NCBI RefSeq assembly: GCF_900188175.1
Contig: NZ_FZOQ01000024.1
Coordinates: forward strand, 18,987 to 82,986
Reading direction: 5' to 3'
Source of the DNA: Pontibacter ummariensis
Lineage (GTDB): Bacteria > Bacteroidota > Bacteroidia > Cytophagales > Hymenobacteraceae
Length of the DNA: 64,000 bases
Positions 33,501-42,722 of the stretch are shown in pieces (within the stretch, counting starts at the first letter, position 1; each line of letters begins with the position of its first letter). The position numbers and the translations under genes were made by a program. The notes beneath the pieces are model-generated. The model was not told where the DNA came from and made no database searches. It was given only the letters and a program-made list of their open reading frames with translations.

Positions 33501-34271
33501 ATGATGACCGGTAGCAGCGATGCAGACACTTTACGGCAGCAACTCAAGGCCTCACACAGCCCGGAGCAAATACGCAAACGCTTAGCGCAAAGGAAACCGC
33601 ACAGCTACCTGAAAGACTTTGTGTATGGTGCAGTAGACGGAACGGTAACCACTTTTGCCGTTGTGTCGGGCGTCGCAGGGGCTGGCTTAGCTCCTAAAGT
33701 AATTCTCGTCATGGGCCTGGCCAACCTGCTAGCCGATGGCTTTAGCATGGCTGTCAGCAATTTCTTAGGCGTTCGGGCCGAGAAACAACAGGTAGAGAAA
33801 GCCAGGGCCGAGGAGCTTTTACATATAGCAGTATATCCGGAGGGAGAAGCAGAGGAAGTCAGGCAGATTTTTGCCAACAAGGGCTTTACGGGTGAGGTGC
33901 TGGAGCAGATTGTCCGGATCATCACATCCAGCAAAAAGCAGTGGGCCGATACCATGCTGCAGGAAGAGTACGCTTATCCGCTCGAACGGGCTAATCCCTG
34001 GAAAGCTGCACTGTCTACCTTCACCTCATTTATTACGATGGGCCTGGTGCCGGTTTTCCCGTTTGTTTGGAACTTCCTGGTATCAAACCAATTCCGGGAT
34101 CCTTTTCTTTGGAGCTGCCTCTGCACCCTTGTCGCTTTCTTTTTCATTGGTGCCATCAAGAGCCGCTTCATAAGCAAGAGTTGGTACCTGTCGGGCCTGG
34201 AAACCCTCGTATTGGGCGGTGCTGCTGCCACCCTTGCGTTTTTTGCTGGCAATCTGCTCAAGGGGCTTTAG
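33501..34271 (+). CDS. VIT/CCC1-family membrane protein (iron/manganese transporter type)
   Basis: A 256-residue protein. The N-terminal block HSYLKDFVYGAVDGTVTTFAVVSGVAGAGL and LANLLADGFSMAVSNFLGVRAEK are the VIT1/CCC1 signatures for the first two helices. A cytoplasmic acidic/helical segment (EAEEVRQIF...GEVLEQIVRIIT) follows, corresponding to the metal-binding arm of VIT1, then three more helices. The family moves Fe2+ or Mn2+ out of the cytosol. It sits between ppsA and a USP gene; iron storage or efflux in stress is a reasonable but unproved role. Confidence 0.87.
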   Translation: MMTGSSDADTLRQQLKASHSPEQIRKRLAQRKPHSYLKDFVYGAVDGTVTTFAVVSGVAGAGLAPKVILVMGLANLLADGFSMAVSNFLGVRAEKQQVEKARAEELLHIAVYPEGEAEEVRQIFANKGFTGEVLEQIVRIITSSKKQWADTMLQEEYAYPLERANPWKAALSTFTSFITMGLVPVFPFVWNFLVSNQFRDPFLWSCLCTLVAFFFIGAIKSRFISKSWYLSGLETLVLGGAAATLAFFAGNLLKGL

Positions 34272-34322
34272 CTGTAGCCCTGCTGCCTCTCCCGAGTGTG
34301 CCCTCCTCCACTGCACAAAGGA

Positions 34323-34334
34323 TGACATTCATCA
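34323..34334 (+). promoter_or_regulatory. FNR-type site upstream of USP gene C
   Basis: TGACATTCATCA fits TGAY-N4-RTCA and is centred 103 bp before the USP start at 34432. TCATTTCG lies 19 nt after it, four nt nearer than the -7 box in most other sites; the paralogous promoter at 50942 has TCATTTTA at the same distance. Confidence 0.5.
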
Positions 34335-34431
34335 GCGCCAAAAGCGACGGCGGTCATTTCGATAGGCCACCCCACTTTGTAAATTTACTTACTAAGGTTT
34401 CCCTAAAATCAACCTTCACACCATAAAACTT

Positions 34432-35310
34432 ATGAAAACAATTCTGGTGCCCACCGACTTTTCTGATAGCGCGACCAACGCCTTACGAGCTGCCACTTCT
34501 TTAGCCGAGCAAACAAGAGGTAAGCTATTGCTCGTGCACGTACTGCCCCTGCAGGTGCTAACCGCTGCTGATGGGGCCATATACGAGTCTTTTGATCCTG
34601 CCCTGCGGGACTTCTATAAAGACAAACTAAATGACCTGGCCAGGCTGATAGCCCAGGAAAACAACTTCCGCTTTGAGGTAGAGGTGTGTTGCGGGCAAGG
34701 GGCCTTCCATGACCTGGTAGGTGAGCTGATCCAAAGCAGGCAGGTTAGTCTCGTGGTCATGGGTACGAGAGGGGGCGGTAACTTTTTGGACAGGCTGATT
34801 GGCAGTACCACAACTTCCTTTATGAAAGTAGCCAAATGTCCTGTGTTGGCTGTACCGGCCAAGGCGCATCGGATTAGCTTAAAGAAAATTGCCTACGCCT
34901 CTGATTTTACAGGCGATGACCAGGTATTCCTGCAGCAGCTCTTTGCGCTCACAGATCCCTTTAATTCGGAGATCAACATTATTAACATCAAAACTGACGG
35001 ACAAGCCCACACAGGGGCAGAACAGCCCATGCTACAGAACTTAAGCCACAGGTTTCCGGAAAGGAAGTTCTGTATTGCCCAGGTGAAAGCTGACACTGTA
35101 ACAGCAGGTATCAAGGCCTTTGTGAGTGAGAACCAGGTAAATGTACTGGCAGTTTCCATTCATGAAAGAGGTCTGTTGCAGGATCTGTTCCACAAAAGCA
35201 TCTCGAAAGAACTTGTGTTTGAAACAACAGTGCCCTTACTAAGCATACCCCAGGCACCTTATGTAAAGTCAGCTCCAGAGACAGCCGAAACAGCTACCCT
35301 GGCCACTTAA
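34432..35310 (+). CDS. universal stress protein, two USP domains (C)
   Basis: A 292-residue protein beginning MKTILVPTDFSDSATNALRAATSLA. Domain 1 has an intact ATP motif, G-TR-G-GGNFLDRLI-G-ST, followed by CPVLAVP. Domain 2 lacks it. It is a close paralogue of the USP at 51050 (same length, same FDP/YDPxxxxxxxDKL and FHDxxxEL blocks and the closing VxIHERGLLQDLFHKSISK), so the two arose by a fairly recent duplication. ATP-binding cytoplasmic stress effector. Confidence 0.9.
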   Translation: MKTILVPTDFSDSATNALRAATSLAEQTRGKLLLVHVLPLQVLTAADGAIYESFDPALRDFYKDKLNDLARLIAQENNFRFEVEVCCGQGAFHDLVGELIQSRQVSLVVMGTRGGGNFLDRLIGSTTTSFMKVAKCPVLAVPAKAHRISLKKIAYASDFTGDDQVFLQQLFALTDPFNSEINIINIKTDGQAHTGAEQPMLQNLSHRFPERKFCIAQVKADTVTAGIKAFVSENQVNVLAVSIHERGLLQDLFHKSISKELVFETTVPLLSIPQAPYVKSAPETAETATLAT

Positions 35311-35518
35311 AAGAACACGGAAACTACAGGAAGCGAAACTGGGAAACTCTTCTTATGCCAGCCAACCCAGGAGAAGTATGGTGTTTTTGTAGTGAGAGCA
35401 GGCGCACCATTTGTACCGGGCCTCTCTTCACCCACTTGCCCTTTTCTTTCTGAACACCTCACTCCGGAAACGGAAACAAAGCCCTGCCGGGATATACATG
35501 ACCGAACCCCTCGTGCAA

Positions 35519-36691
35519 ATGAAACTTCTTTACTGGTGTAGTATATGGATGCTGTTTTTAACAAACAGCGACAGAACATTTAAGAGCGCGCAAAAACAAG
35601 CAAGGGTACAGCCGCAGCACGAACGGCTCCAGCAGGCTTTACAGCAGTACCAGCAATTAGCGGAACAGGAAAACTGGGCGTACTTTCCGGACAACCTCTG
35701 CCTGCAGGCGCGGGATAGCAATGCCTATGTCCTGGACCTGCGTAAAAACCTGCGCCTAACAGGCGATCTGCCTTTGCCAGAGGCACCCCTTAGCGCCGTG
35801 TTTGACAACACCCTAACCTCTGCGGTCAAGAAGTTTCAACAACGCCACGGCTTGCGAGCTGATGGCATTGTGGGCTACGAAACAGTACAGGAGCTGAACG
35901 TACCCCTCTCCTTGCGTGTGCGGCAGATAGAGCTTAACTTAAAAAGGTGGCAAGACTTCGCTGCTAATCCCGTACAGCCAAAGGTGTTTGTAAACATTCC
36001 GGATTACACCTTGCACCTGTTAGACAACAGTCAGAAAACCGTTTGGACCACCCGGGTGGTGGTCGGCCATGTAGGCAAAGCCTACCAAACCGTGTCCCTG
36101 GAGGGGTTGCTGTCTTACCTGGTTCTTAACCCGAGCTGGAACGTCCCCGCTAGCATCGTCCGAAGAGAGATCATCCCCATCCTGAAAGAGGACATAGGCT
36201 ACCTCGAACGGAACCATATGTCCCTTTACCAGCTGCAGGGCAATCAGAAGATAAAGATACCTGCTCATGCAGTGGATTGGCAGACGGCAGACCCGACCCG
36301 CGACAACTTGTTTGTGGTGCAGGAGCCGGGCTCCTGGAATGCGTTGGGTAGAGTCAAGTTTATCTTCCCGAACCCTTATGCCATTTACCTGCACGACACT
36401 CCTGCCAAAGCCCTGTTCTCGCAAGGCAAAAGAGCCTACAGCCATGGCTGCATACGGGTGCAATACCCTGACTCGCTCGCAGCTTACCTGTTGAGTGACC
36501 TATGGGGAAAGCCAACAGACATACAGGCACTATGGCGTAATACGGCACCAGACAAAATTGTGCGCTTGCCCGAGCCTACTCCGGTAAAGTTGGGATATTA
36601 CACCTGTTGGGTGGACGACAAAGGCATCCTGCAGTTTAGAAGAGACATCTACCAGCTAGACAATGTAGTAGCCAGCGAACCTCACCTATAG
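35519..36691 (+). CDS. L,D-transpeptidase (YcbB/LdtD type)
   Basis: A 390-residue periplasmic enzyme. A signal anchor (MKLLYWCSIWMLFLTN) at ATG 35519 is chosen over upstream in-frame starts. A peptidoglycan-binding domain (about 85-135, with FDNTLTSAVKKFQQRHGLRADG) precedes the YkuD catalytic domain (about 150-340), whose motif YSHGCIRV contains catalytic Cys311. It would make 3-3 peptidoglycan crosslinks, which increase in non-growing or stressed cells. It lies between USP genes and shares a bidirectional terminator with the convergent USP gene. Confidence 0.9.
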   Translation: MKLLYWCSIWMLFLTNSDRTFKSAQKQARVQPQHERLQQALQQYQQLAEQENWAYFPDNLCLQARDSNAYVLDLRKNLRLTGDLPLPEAPLSAVFDNTLTSAVKKFQQRHGLRADGIVGYETVQELNVPLSLRVRQIELNLKRWQDFAANPVQPKVFVNIPDYTLHLLDNSQKTVWTTRVVVGHVGKAYQTVSLEGLLSYLVLNPSWNVPASIVRREIIPILKEDIGYLERNHMSLYQLQGNQKIKIPAHAVDWQTADPTRDNLFVVQEPGSWNALGRVKFIFPNPYAIYLHDTPAKALFSQGKRAYSHGCIRVQYPDSLAAYLLSDLWGKPTDIQALWRNTAPDKIVRLPEPTPVKLGYYTCWVDDKGILQFRRDIYQLDNVVASEPHL

Positions 36692-36862
36692 CCTAAGAGC
36701 TGCGATCTTTACCAATTTGTGAAAGCTGTACTTTCAGGCTGGAGGGGCGAAAGTCAGGCTCTTCAGGGCATGAACGCATCACACACAGCAGCCAACACCT
36801 GTTGATAAATCTTTTGAACGCGTAGCCCCCTTTTCCCTGCAACCCGGGAGCCGGCCTTTGCC

Positions 36863-36909
36863 AAACACCAAGGCAGGTACAACACTGTTGCACCTGCCTT
36901 GGTGTTTTT
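36863..36909. terminator. bidirectional terminator between L,D-transpeptidase and USP gene D
   Basis: A 16-bp perfect stem (36863-36878 with 36892-36907), a 13-base loop and a T run on the plus strand (36905-36909). It serves two convergent genes; the stop of the minus-strand USP is 13 bp away. Confidence 0.8.
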
Positions 36910-36922
36910 GACCGTTACCGCC

Positions 36923-37807
36923 CTAGTTTGCCGGCTTAAGTCTTTCCTCTGTTTTTATCAGGTCAACTGCTTTTCCGTATTTCGGTAGTGCTAACATAGG
37001 CACGCTTAGCCGCTGCACCATTTTGCTGGCTACGCTACTATGCAACAGGTCTCCCCATATGCCATGATCGGCCACTGTAAAAGCGACTAAGTCAGCATCA
37101 TGGTCTTTAGAGTACTGCTCTATCCCCTCCGCTACGCTGGCACTGCTTATTTGGGCGAAGGCTACCTCCTCCTCTGCAAAAGCCTGTAGCAGGTAATTCT
37201 TTTCAATCGCTACGTTTACCTGCCCCAACTCTCCTGCTACATCTACATAAAGCAAGGTAAGCTTAGCAGCAAAAAGGCGTTGCACCTGGTGTATTACCTG
37301 TAAGGCATCGCTTTCGGCAGGCTCCAGTGCCGTCGCAAAAACTATTTCTCGCACCTGTCCCAGCACTGCGTCCTTCGGAACTGCCAGTACCGGACAAGGC
37401 GCATGCTGTACAAGCGTTTCTGCTATGGTCCCGAGAATTTTATCCAGGTAAGAGGTGTACCCTCCCCTGGTGCCTATAATAACCATGCTCACATCTCTCA
37501 CGCTAACCAGTTCTAACAGCTCCTGAACCACGTTTCCGGCTTTCACCGTAAAGCGGATAGGCACCGCATAAGGGGTGTTCTTCTTGGCCAGTGTGGTAAA
37601 TTTTCTAAGCTTACCCAGGGCTTCCTTTTTGGTTGCGTATGCTGGCAGCGCATACACCGGCTCATCTACCCCAGCTACTAGCACAGAAGATTCGAATACA
37701 TGGCACAACAAAAGCTGGGCGTCGGTATGCGAGGCCAGCTGTAAGGCGAGTTCCAGCGCTTTGATGGACTCTTCGGAATAATCGATTGCAACAAGAAAAG
37801 TTTTCAT
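36923..37807 (-). CDS. universal stress protein, two USP domains (D)
   Basis: A 294-residue protein starting MKTFLVAIDYSEESIKALELALQLA. The nucleotide motif is GTRGGYTSYLDKILGT, with ten instead of nine residues between the second and third Gly, so binding may be altered. CPVLAVPKDAV ends domain 1. Domain 2 reads ...DLVAFTVADHGIWGDLLHSSVASK..., with no motif. Its divergent upstream region carries a perfect TAnnTTTG box and an FNR-type site. Confidence 0.88.
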   Translation of the reverse strand: MKTFLVAIDYSEESIKALELALQLASHTDAQLLLCHVFESSVLVAGVDEPVYALPAYATKKEALGKLRKFTTLAKKNTPYAVPIRFTVKAGNVVQELLELVSVRDVSMVIIGTRGGYTSYLDKILGTIAETLVQHAPCPVLAVPKDAVLGQVREIVFATALEPAESDALQVIHQVQRLFAAKLTLLYVDVAGELGQVNVAIEKNYLLQAFAEEEVAFAQISSASVAEGIEQYSKDHDADLVAFTVADHGIWGDLLHSSVASKMVQRLSVPMLALPKYGKAVDLIKTEERLKPAN

Positions 37808-37894
37808 GGTTCTAAGGCTACAGGATTGTTTTGTTCAAGGGCAGTGACCAGCCTTAAGAGTATTTGCTGGCTTACAACTGCCTGAACTTTAAAC

Positions 37895-37938
37895 CAAAGG
37901 TAACGGAAGAAGCCGGGCAGAAACACTGATGCGTATCA
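37895..37938 (-). promoter_or_regulatory. FNR-type site and consensus -7 box of USP gene D
   Basis: The palindrome TGATGCGTATCA (37927-37938) is flanked by C and G, giving 5-base arms (CTGAT...ATCAG). Reading leftwards, 24 nt later is TACCTTTG (37895-37902), an exact TAnnTTTG. This is the best example of the site/box arrangement. Site centre is 125 bp from the USP ATG and 15 bp from the start of a decayed channel gene on the other strand. Confidence 0.7.
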
Positions 37939-37947
37939 GCAGGAAAC

Positions 37948-38382
37948 ATGATCTTCATCAGCCGGATACAGAAAGGCTCATCCTCAAAGTTTCAGGATAA
38001 CCCACGTGCAGGCTCCCTGAACCAGGACATTTTTGCCTACATCAATGCGGCCGACTTTAACGAGTTCCTGGAGGTACAGGAGGACTTATACCTGCGCATG
38101 ATGGACGTGATAGAGGCCAGCGGCACGGGCTTCGCCTTTCCATCGCAGACGCTCTACATGACCCGGAACCAGGGCCTGTCAAAAGAGAAAACGGCAGAGG
38201 CAGAAGCGCAAGTACACCAATGGCGGGATAACAAGGAGATGCAAATCCCAAACTTTAGTCCAGATCGCATCAGCAGCAACGCAACACTATTCCCTATCCT
38301 TCCGATGGTTCGCCGGGCAAAGGCAGTTAAAGGGAGAAAAACATCCGACCGGTCCCTGCTTAAAGTATCCTTAACTTACTGA
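37948..38382 (+). pseudogene. remnant of a MscS-family mechanosensitive channel (C-terminal part)
   Basis: The 144-residue frame contains FAYINAADFNEFLEVQEDLYLRMMDVIEASGTGFAFPSQTLYMTRNQ. This is the cytoplasmic C-terminal domain of MscS-type channels (usual form FxY...DWxEFLxIxEDLxLRIMxIVExAGTGFAFPSQT). The transmembrane and pore-lining helices are entirely absent, and the tail beyond residue 110 shows no family match. The promoter region of USP gene D ends 10 bp before it, so a deletion probably fused that control region to the channel's 3' end. It is unlikely to make a working channel. Confidence 0.75.
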
Positions 38383-38441
38383 CACCCAGCCCAACCGCAG
38401 ATTCGCTTAGTATCAAAACTCACTATTTAAATGGCCGATGC

Positions 38442-41021
38442 TTAGAACCTAAAGCCTATGGCAACATAGGGGAGCGTGTCTTCCTCGGAAAAGCCCAGCA
38501 GCGCCTGTACCAGGACCAGCTTAGCAGGCACCAGATAAAAGCCTCCGCCATAGCCGTTGTGCCATACATCCGATGACGCACGGTCAGCCCATACCCTGCC
38601 AACATCATGGAAGCCAATCAAACCGAGTGTGCCAGGGAAAAGGTAGGAGGTGAAGTCAAAAAGCTTCAGGCGCAGTTCCAGGTTATGGTATGCCATGCTT
38701 TCGCCCGCAAACCGGAAGTTGCGGAAGCCCCGCAAATTCCGGTTCCCGCCCAGGTACAACAGCTGAAAAAAAGCAGGGTCACCTACAGTAGTTCCTCCGC
38801 CGAAGCGGTTGGCAATGGTAAAGTCATCACCGCTGCCCGGACTCACATAGAAGCTTACAGCAGAGATAACCTGCGCATAGGCATTTTGCTGCTCATTTAG
38901 CTGCTGTGAAGCAACAAGAGAGGTGTTCCAGTGTAAGCCTCGCGTGGGCAACTGTAACGCGTCGCGGGTATCCAGGTCCAACTCGGCCACAAGTCCGGTA
39001 TACACTTTTGTGCCGAAAATCTCCTCGCCGGGGTTCTGCTCTGCGTACGAGACAATAAACCTTCCCCTGTTGTTTGATTGGTCGTTATCATAAAACTGGC
39101 CGAGAAGGCCCGCATTGGCCGACCAATGCCGGCCCAGGGAGCGGTGTAGTTTTACCTGTGCGTTTACAAAATCATAGCGTGTGCGGTAATAGCGGATGGG
39201 TTTATCCCCCTCTTCTATAAACGCGGTCTCATTCCCTACCCCGAAGAAGTTACTGGTGTTGTTCGGTGCCCGCGCATCCAGGTTGATGCTCAAATCATAC
39301 TTGCTAAAAACCTTCGTAAAAAAAGCTTCATACTCGGCAAAGAATGCCTTCGTCGCCAACGCATGCCCCACCACCAGGCGGTGCCGGGCAGCAAAAGGAG
39401 CTTTCCGAAAGCCATGTTTCGTGTATTGAAAGCCCACCCCCAATAGCACCCCGTCATCCAGGTTATAGCCTGCTGTGGCTAAAGGCATCAGCACATCATA
39501 TTCGAAGGCCCTGGGCTCATAGGCATTCACCGTACTGTCGCTGGAGACTTTTAACCTGGCAAGCGATCGGTCCGGAAAAGTGTTGTCCTTATCGGACCGA
39601 TCATAGATGTACAGCTTCGCTGAATTTTGAAAGTCTTCCGGAACGTTAAACACGTCTTCTTCCCCGCCCCCTATCATTCGTACCCGGATGGGGGAGACAT
39701 GCGTGCCCGCAACAGAAAACACGTCCTCGCCGTCTCTACCGTACAGCCTGACTTCTTCTGTTGTCTCCGGGTCAAAGGTACGCTGGTACAGAACCCTGCC
39801 CCTGATGTTGTCATTTTTCAGGTTGTATACCGTAACCCTTACTTTCCCATCCGCTGCATACTGCACCTCAAAGAACTCCTCTTCATCCGAGCCCGGTATG
39901 TCTACAGCCTTCGCCAGGAAACGGTAATATGCCAAAGCGTCCTGCCCCAGGCTGTTTCGCCTTGCCATTAACTTTTGCAGGATTTCCTCTCCCGAAAGGG
40001 CATAAATACCAGCGGGCATACGACGCACGGCTTGCTCAAGAAGGGAGTCGGTCAGGGTTTGCTGCACAGAAGCAACCTCCTCCCGCCAGTCGGACTCCCC
40101 CAAGTCAGTCAGGAACCGGCGGTCGAAATAGCGGGCGTTGAAGTTGAAGCCTTCAATGTCCCTGATCGCCCTGTCAAAGCCCTGGAACTTAGGCATGATC
40201 CACTTCCGCGACCCAATCTTTGGGATTAGCCCTTGATTGGTGAAAAACACCTGGTCCCTGTCGCGGGGAACAGGCAGGTAATAGTCCCCTATCTCATCTT
40301 CGGTCTCTATCCAACGCCACTGGTCCTCGTGACGGTCCCAGTCCCCGATCAGCATGTCCAGGAGCCGCGCCCGCAACACCAGCCGTTGATGGACACGGTT
40401 ATCGTTGTCCTCTTCCAGCTTCTCCAGCACTTTTTCCGTGTTATCGGTGTCTTTCACCCCTACAGGCTCCCGCTCTTCAAAAAGGTATACCTGGTTCGCA
40501 AACTCTTCGCGGTACTCGCCCAGTGCGGGATCGTCAGGTAAGTAGACCACCTCCGGATTGGCGTGCGGGATACCCAAAGCCGCTGCTAAGGGCGGCACCA
40601 CTAGAGCGCCAAAAGGATGCGAGGCAGAGATTTGGTCCTGCACGATAGCCTTGGCCACAGTTTCCCGAAGACTTTCCGGTAACGCCAGCCCCGGGTCTTT
40701 CTGAATTGTGCGCAGCACCCATTCGTTGCCTGCGGCATCCTGCAAGCGGAGCGACTTGGTTTGCTGCCCTCCCCCCTTCTGTAAGATCACCATGCCACCT
40801 TTCTCTTCGTTCAGCCGAAAGACTTTCATCTTCACAGGCGTTGCCCAAAGCTTGCGGTAGTTGTCCCCAAGAAAGAACTTATGGCTTTCGCTTACCTGAT
40901 TATAGACAGGGGCAATGGCCACCGTAATGCTGTCCGCCTCCGGGTTAGTTTGGGCGAGGCTGCCAACGCTACCAAACAGCAGGAGGGAAATACAAAATGA
41001 GATTACCTTCTGAGTGCGCAT
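38442..41021 (-). CDS. Omp85/BamA-like outer-membrane protein with an N-terminal kinase-like domain
   Basis: An 859-residue exported protein (signal peptide MRTQKVISFCISLLLFGSVGSLAQ). The C-terminal 330 residues form a surface-antigen/Omp85-type barrel, with the strand block QLLYLGGNRNLRGFRNFRFAGESMAYHNLELRLKL. The N-terminal half has a protein-kinase-like signature: IGDWDRHEDQW (D229, H231) and, about 22 residues later, VPRDRDQVF (D254, D256). This matches the catalytic-loop and metal-binding spacing of CotH/HipA/Fam20-type atypical kinases. MVILQKGGGQQTKSLRLQDAAGNEWVLR may be the nucleotide-binding start. The kinase reading is inference. It is monocistronic. Confidence 0.7.
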   Translation of the reverse strand: MRTQKVISFCISLLLFGSVGSLAQTNPEADSITVAIAPVYNQVSESHKFFLGDNYRKLWATPVKMKVFRLNEEKGGMVILQKGGGQQTKSLRLQDAAGNEWVLRTIQKDPGLALPESLRETVAKAIVQDQISASHPFGALVVPPLAAALGIPHANPEVVYLPDDPALGEYREEFANQVYLFEEREPVGVKDTDNTEKVLEKLEEDNDNRVHQRLVLRARLLDMLIGDWDRHEDQWRWIETEDEIGDYYLPVPRDRDQVFFTNQGLIPKIGSRKWIMPKFQGFDRAIRDIEGFNFNARYFDRRFLTDLGESDWREEVASVQQTLTDSLLEQAVRRMPAGIYALSGEEILQKLMARRNSLGQDALAYYRFLAKAVDIPGSDEEEFFEVQYAADGKVRVTVYNLKNDNIRGRVLYQRTFDPETTEEVRLYGRDGEDVFSVAGTHVSPIRVRMIGGGEEDVFNVPEDFQNSAKLYIYDRSDKDNTFPDRSLARLKVSSDSTVNAYEPRAFEYDVLMPLATAGYNLDDGVLLGVGFQYTKHGFRKAPFAARHRLVVGHALATKAFFAEYEAFFTKVFSKYDLSINLDARAPNNTSNFFGVGNETAFIEEGDKPIRYYRTRYDFVNAQVKLHRSLGRHWSANAGLLGQFYDNDQSNNRGRFIVSYAEQNPGEEIFGTKVYTGLVAELDLDTRDALQLPTRGLHWNTSLVASQQLNEQQNAYAQVISAVSFYVSPGSGDDFTIANRFGGGTTVGDPAFFQLLYLGGNRNLRGFRNFRFAGESMAYHNLELRLKLFDFTSYLFPGTLGLIGFHDVGRVWADRASSDVWHNGYGGGFYLVPAKLVLVQALLGFSEEDTLPYVAIGFRF

Positions 41022-41108
41022 TCTTTTCTATAGGTTTGTCTACCATAAGTCTAAAAAACAGTAGCTTAGGGGTTAACGGTTAAAACGGGAAATAGCTGCA
41101 TAAGACAA

Positions 41109-41534
41109 TTAACTTTTAAATACTGGTCTAATCGGAGGATTAACCTGATCCGTTTGTTCCAGGAACATTTTGAATACGGAAGCTTCAGAGGGGCCATAGC
41201 TGGGTGCAACGACCTTGATAGCGCGAACGATTTCATCTTTGACCTGGTCTACCGGTTTGCCGGAAGGAACAAAGCTTGGCATAAATTCATACACGCCCTC
41301 CCGCGCTCCAAAACCTCCATCGCCAATAGAGGGGCTGAGCACAGCCGCTGACGCGGACAAGTGTCCGCCGGCACTGTCTCCGGTTACCGCAATCCGTGTT
41401 GGGTCAGCACCGTATTTGGCGGCATGTTCCTGTATGTGTGCAATAGACCCGAACACAATGAAGAGAATATTTGGCAAGCTAAAGGACGCAAAATAATAAG
41501 ACACTCCCCTCAGCCAAACCTGATAAACAATCAA
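41109..41534 (-). pseudogene. remnant of an alpha/beta-hydrolase (esterase/lipase family)
   Basis: The middle of the frame (HIQEHAAKYGADPTRIAVTGDSAGGHLSASAA) carries the nucleophile elbow GDSAGG of hormone-sensitive-lipase-type esterases. The region before it (oxyanion HGGG block) is missing and replaced by unrelated hydrophobic sequence, and the 3' end stops before the catalytic Asp and His. It is therefore a fragment of about 100 conserved residues, without a working active site. Confidence 0.75.
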
Positions 41535-41812
41535 AGCGCTCTTTTAGCTCTGAAGGTTAGGCGAATAAGGCAACAGAAGCCATAACTCCTTTTTAATCAA
41601 TAGCAAAAGCCGTTTTCGGTTCCCTATATAGGACCAAAGCCACTACCCCGGTTCCAGCGGACGGGTGCTGTTCGCGGTATATCAGTTCTTCTGATAAACG
41701 CCGAGGTTGTTGATACTAAAACGTATGGCAGGTGTTGAGTGGTAGGTAGTTTATCAACACCTCCAACTCCATTGGTGTTATCAGGAACGCCTGTTCCAAG
41801 ACCTCCTCTATT

Positions 41813-42091
41813 TTACCAAAAGGGGCTAAATAAAACATTCACCAGTACAAAAGTCGGTATAGGGGTACAGAATAGGGCAAGCAGCCAATTGATCCAGTAC
41901 TGAAAGGCGTCCACGTTCTTTAGTCCAACCAAAATGAACCCACTAACACCTACTGACCAGAAAAAGGGGAAAACTAATAGCTCTTTTCCTCCCGTTACCC
42001 CAGCAACATTCGTTGGCACATATAAGAACAAAAGGCCATAGACTACATTGTAGATGATCGTGTACAGCAGAAGGCTTCTGTTGATTTTCAT
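41813..42091 (-). CDS. small integral membrane protein, 92 aa, unknown
   Basis: It has three hydrophobic segments (LLLYTIIYNVVYGLLFLYV; LLVFPFFWSVGVSGFILVGL; WINWLLALFCTPIPTFVLVNVLF) separated by short polar turns. It lacks a signal peptide and any known motif. It has free space on both sides, and the flanking DNA includes gene remnants. Real gene likely, function unknown. 41535-41812 holds only a 9-bp stem (41730-41762). Confidence 0.5.
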   Translation of the reverse strand: MKINRSLLLYTIIYNVVYGLLFLYVPTNVAGVTGGKELLVFPFFWSVGVSGFILVGLKNVDAFQYWINWLLALFCTPIPTFVLVNVLFSPFW

Positions 42092-42223
42092 GGCTTCATC
42101 GCACGTAGTTTATTTGTTTTTGCTTACGTATAGAAAACGTTGAAGACAACGCTGCCTGATTAAGCCGCGTTGAGACAGATGCAAACCCAAATATGCTGGC
42201 TTGCTAAACATAAAACTTATTTC

Positions 42224-42275
42224 CCAACAGGATAGAGCTAGTTGATTAGCCTACCAACCAGCTTTATCCTGTTGG
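42224..42275. repeat. 52-bp imperfect hairpin repeat
   Basis: The arms 42224-42244 and 42255-42275 (21 bp) pair with one mismatch and one G-T pair, and the loop is ATTAGCCTAC. The outer part CCAACAGGATA is perfectly inverted. There is no T run, so it is more like a small dispersed repeat or MITE-type end pair than a terminator. Confidence 0.6.
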
Positions 42276-42591
42276 CGATTACCTATTTATCACAAGGAGA
42301 TGCTGTGCTGAACCAAACGTACCGCCCGCACATGTTTCTCAAGGCACTAAAAGAGGGTATGTTTGTACATATTGATGCTCCTTAAAACTAGCCGATGTCA
42401 GTACCAGTGGTACAGTTGTATAAAAAGATAAACTCATGAAGCCTTCTAACACATCTTATGATAAACAAGCAATTAATGGAGTTGCTGAAGAGGCTGTTTA
42501 CTGCCACGCTCCTACAGCCATACGTTTATCCACAGCCTCTAAATCTGGGTGGGTATGCTCCGATAATTCCTCCCATCAGTCTACCACAGTA

Positions 42592-42625
42592 AAAAAGCCG
42601 CTCCACTTGAAATGAGCGGCTTTTT
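42592..42625. terminator. bidirectional terminator after the ABC permease/M1 fusion gene
   Basis: AAAAAGCCGCTC and GAGCGGCTTTTT form a 12-bp perfect stem with a ten-base loop, about 100 bp beyond the stop at 42723 on the minus strand. Confidence 0.85.
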
Positions 42626-42722
42626 GGTCCTATAAATTTTCCCTTTGGCAGTCAGCCTTATCCGTCATAGACACTAGCAGCAGGTAACGTTGGCGAAAAG
42701 GTTGCCAGCACTAGTAATTTGC

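Larger units (their letters stand above)
42092..42722. other. 631-bp intergenic region with a hairpin repeat and a terminator
   Basis: It holds an imperfect 52-bp hairpin (42224-42275) and a terminator (42592-42625). A 59-codon frame starts at ATG 42436 (MKPSNTSYDKQAINGVAEEA) and ends at 42615, but its end runs into the terminator stem and it has no family features, so I do not call it a gene. AT-rich stretches flank both. Confidence 0.4.

Noticed and set aside
42436..42615. A 59-codon plus-strand frame (MKPSNTSYDKQ) as a gene
   Set aside because: Its 3' end forms one arm of the terminator of the opposite gene and no domain is recognisable.
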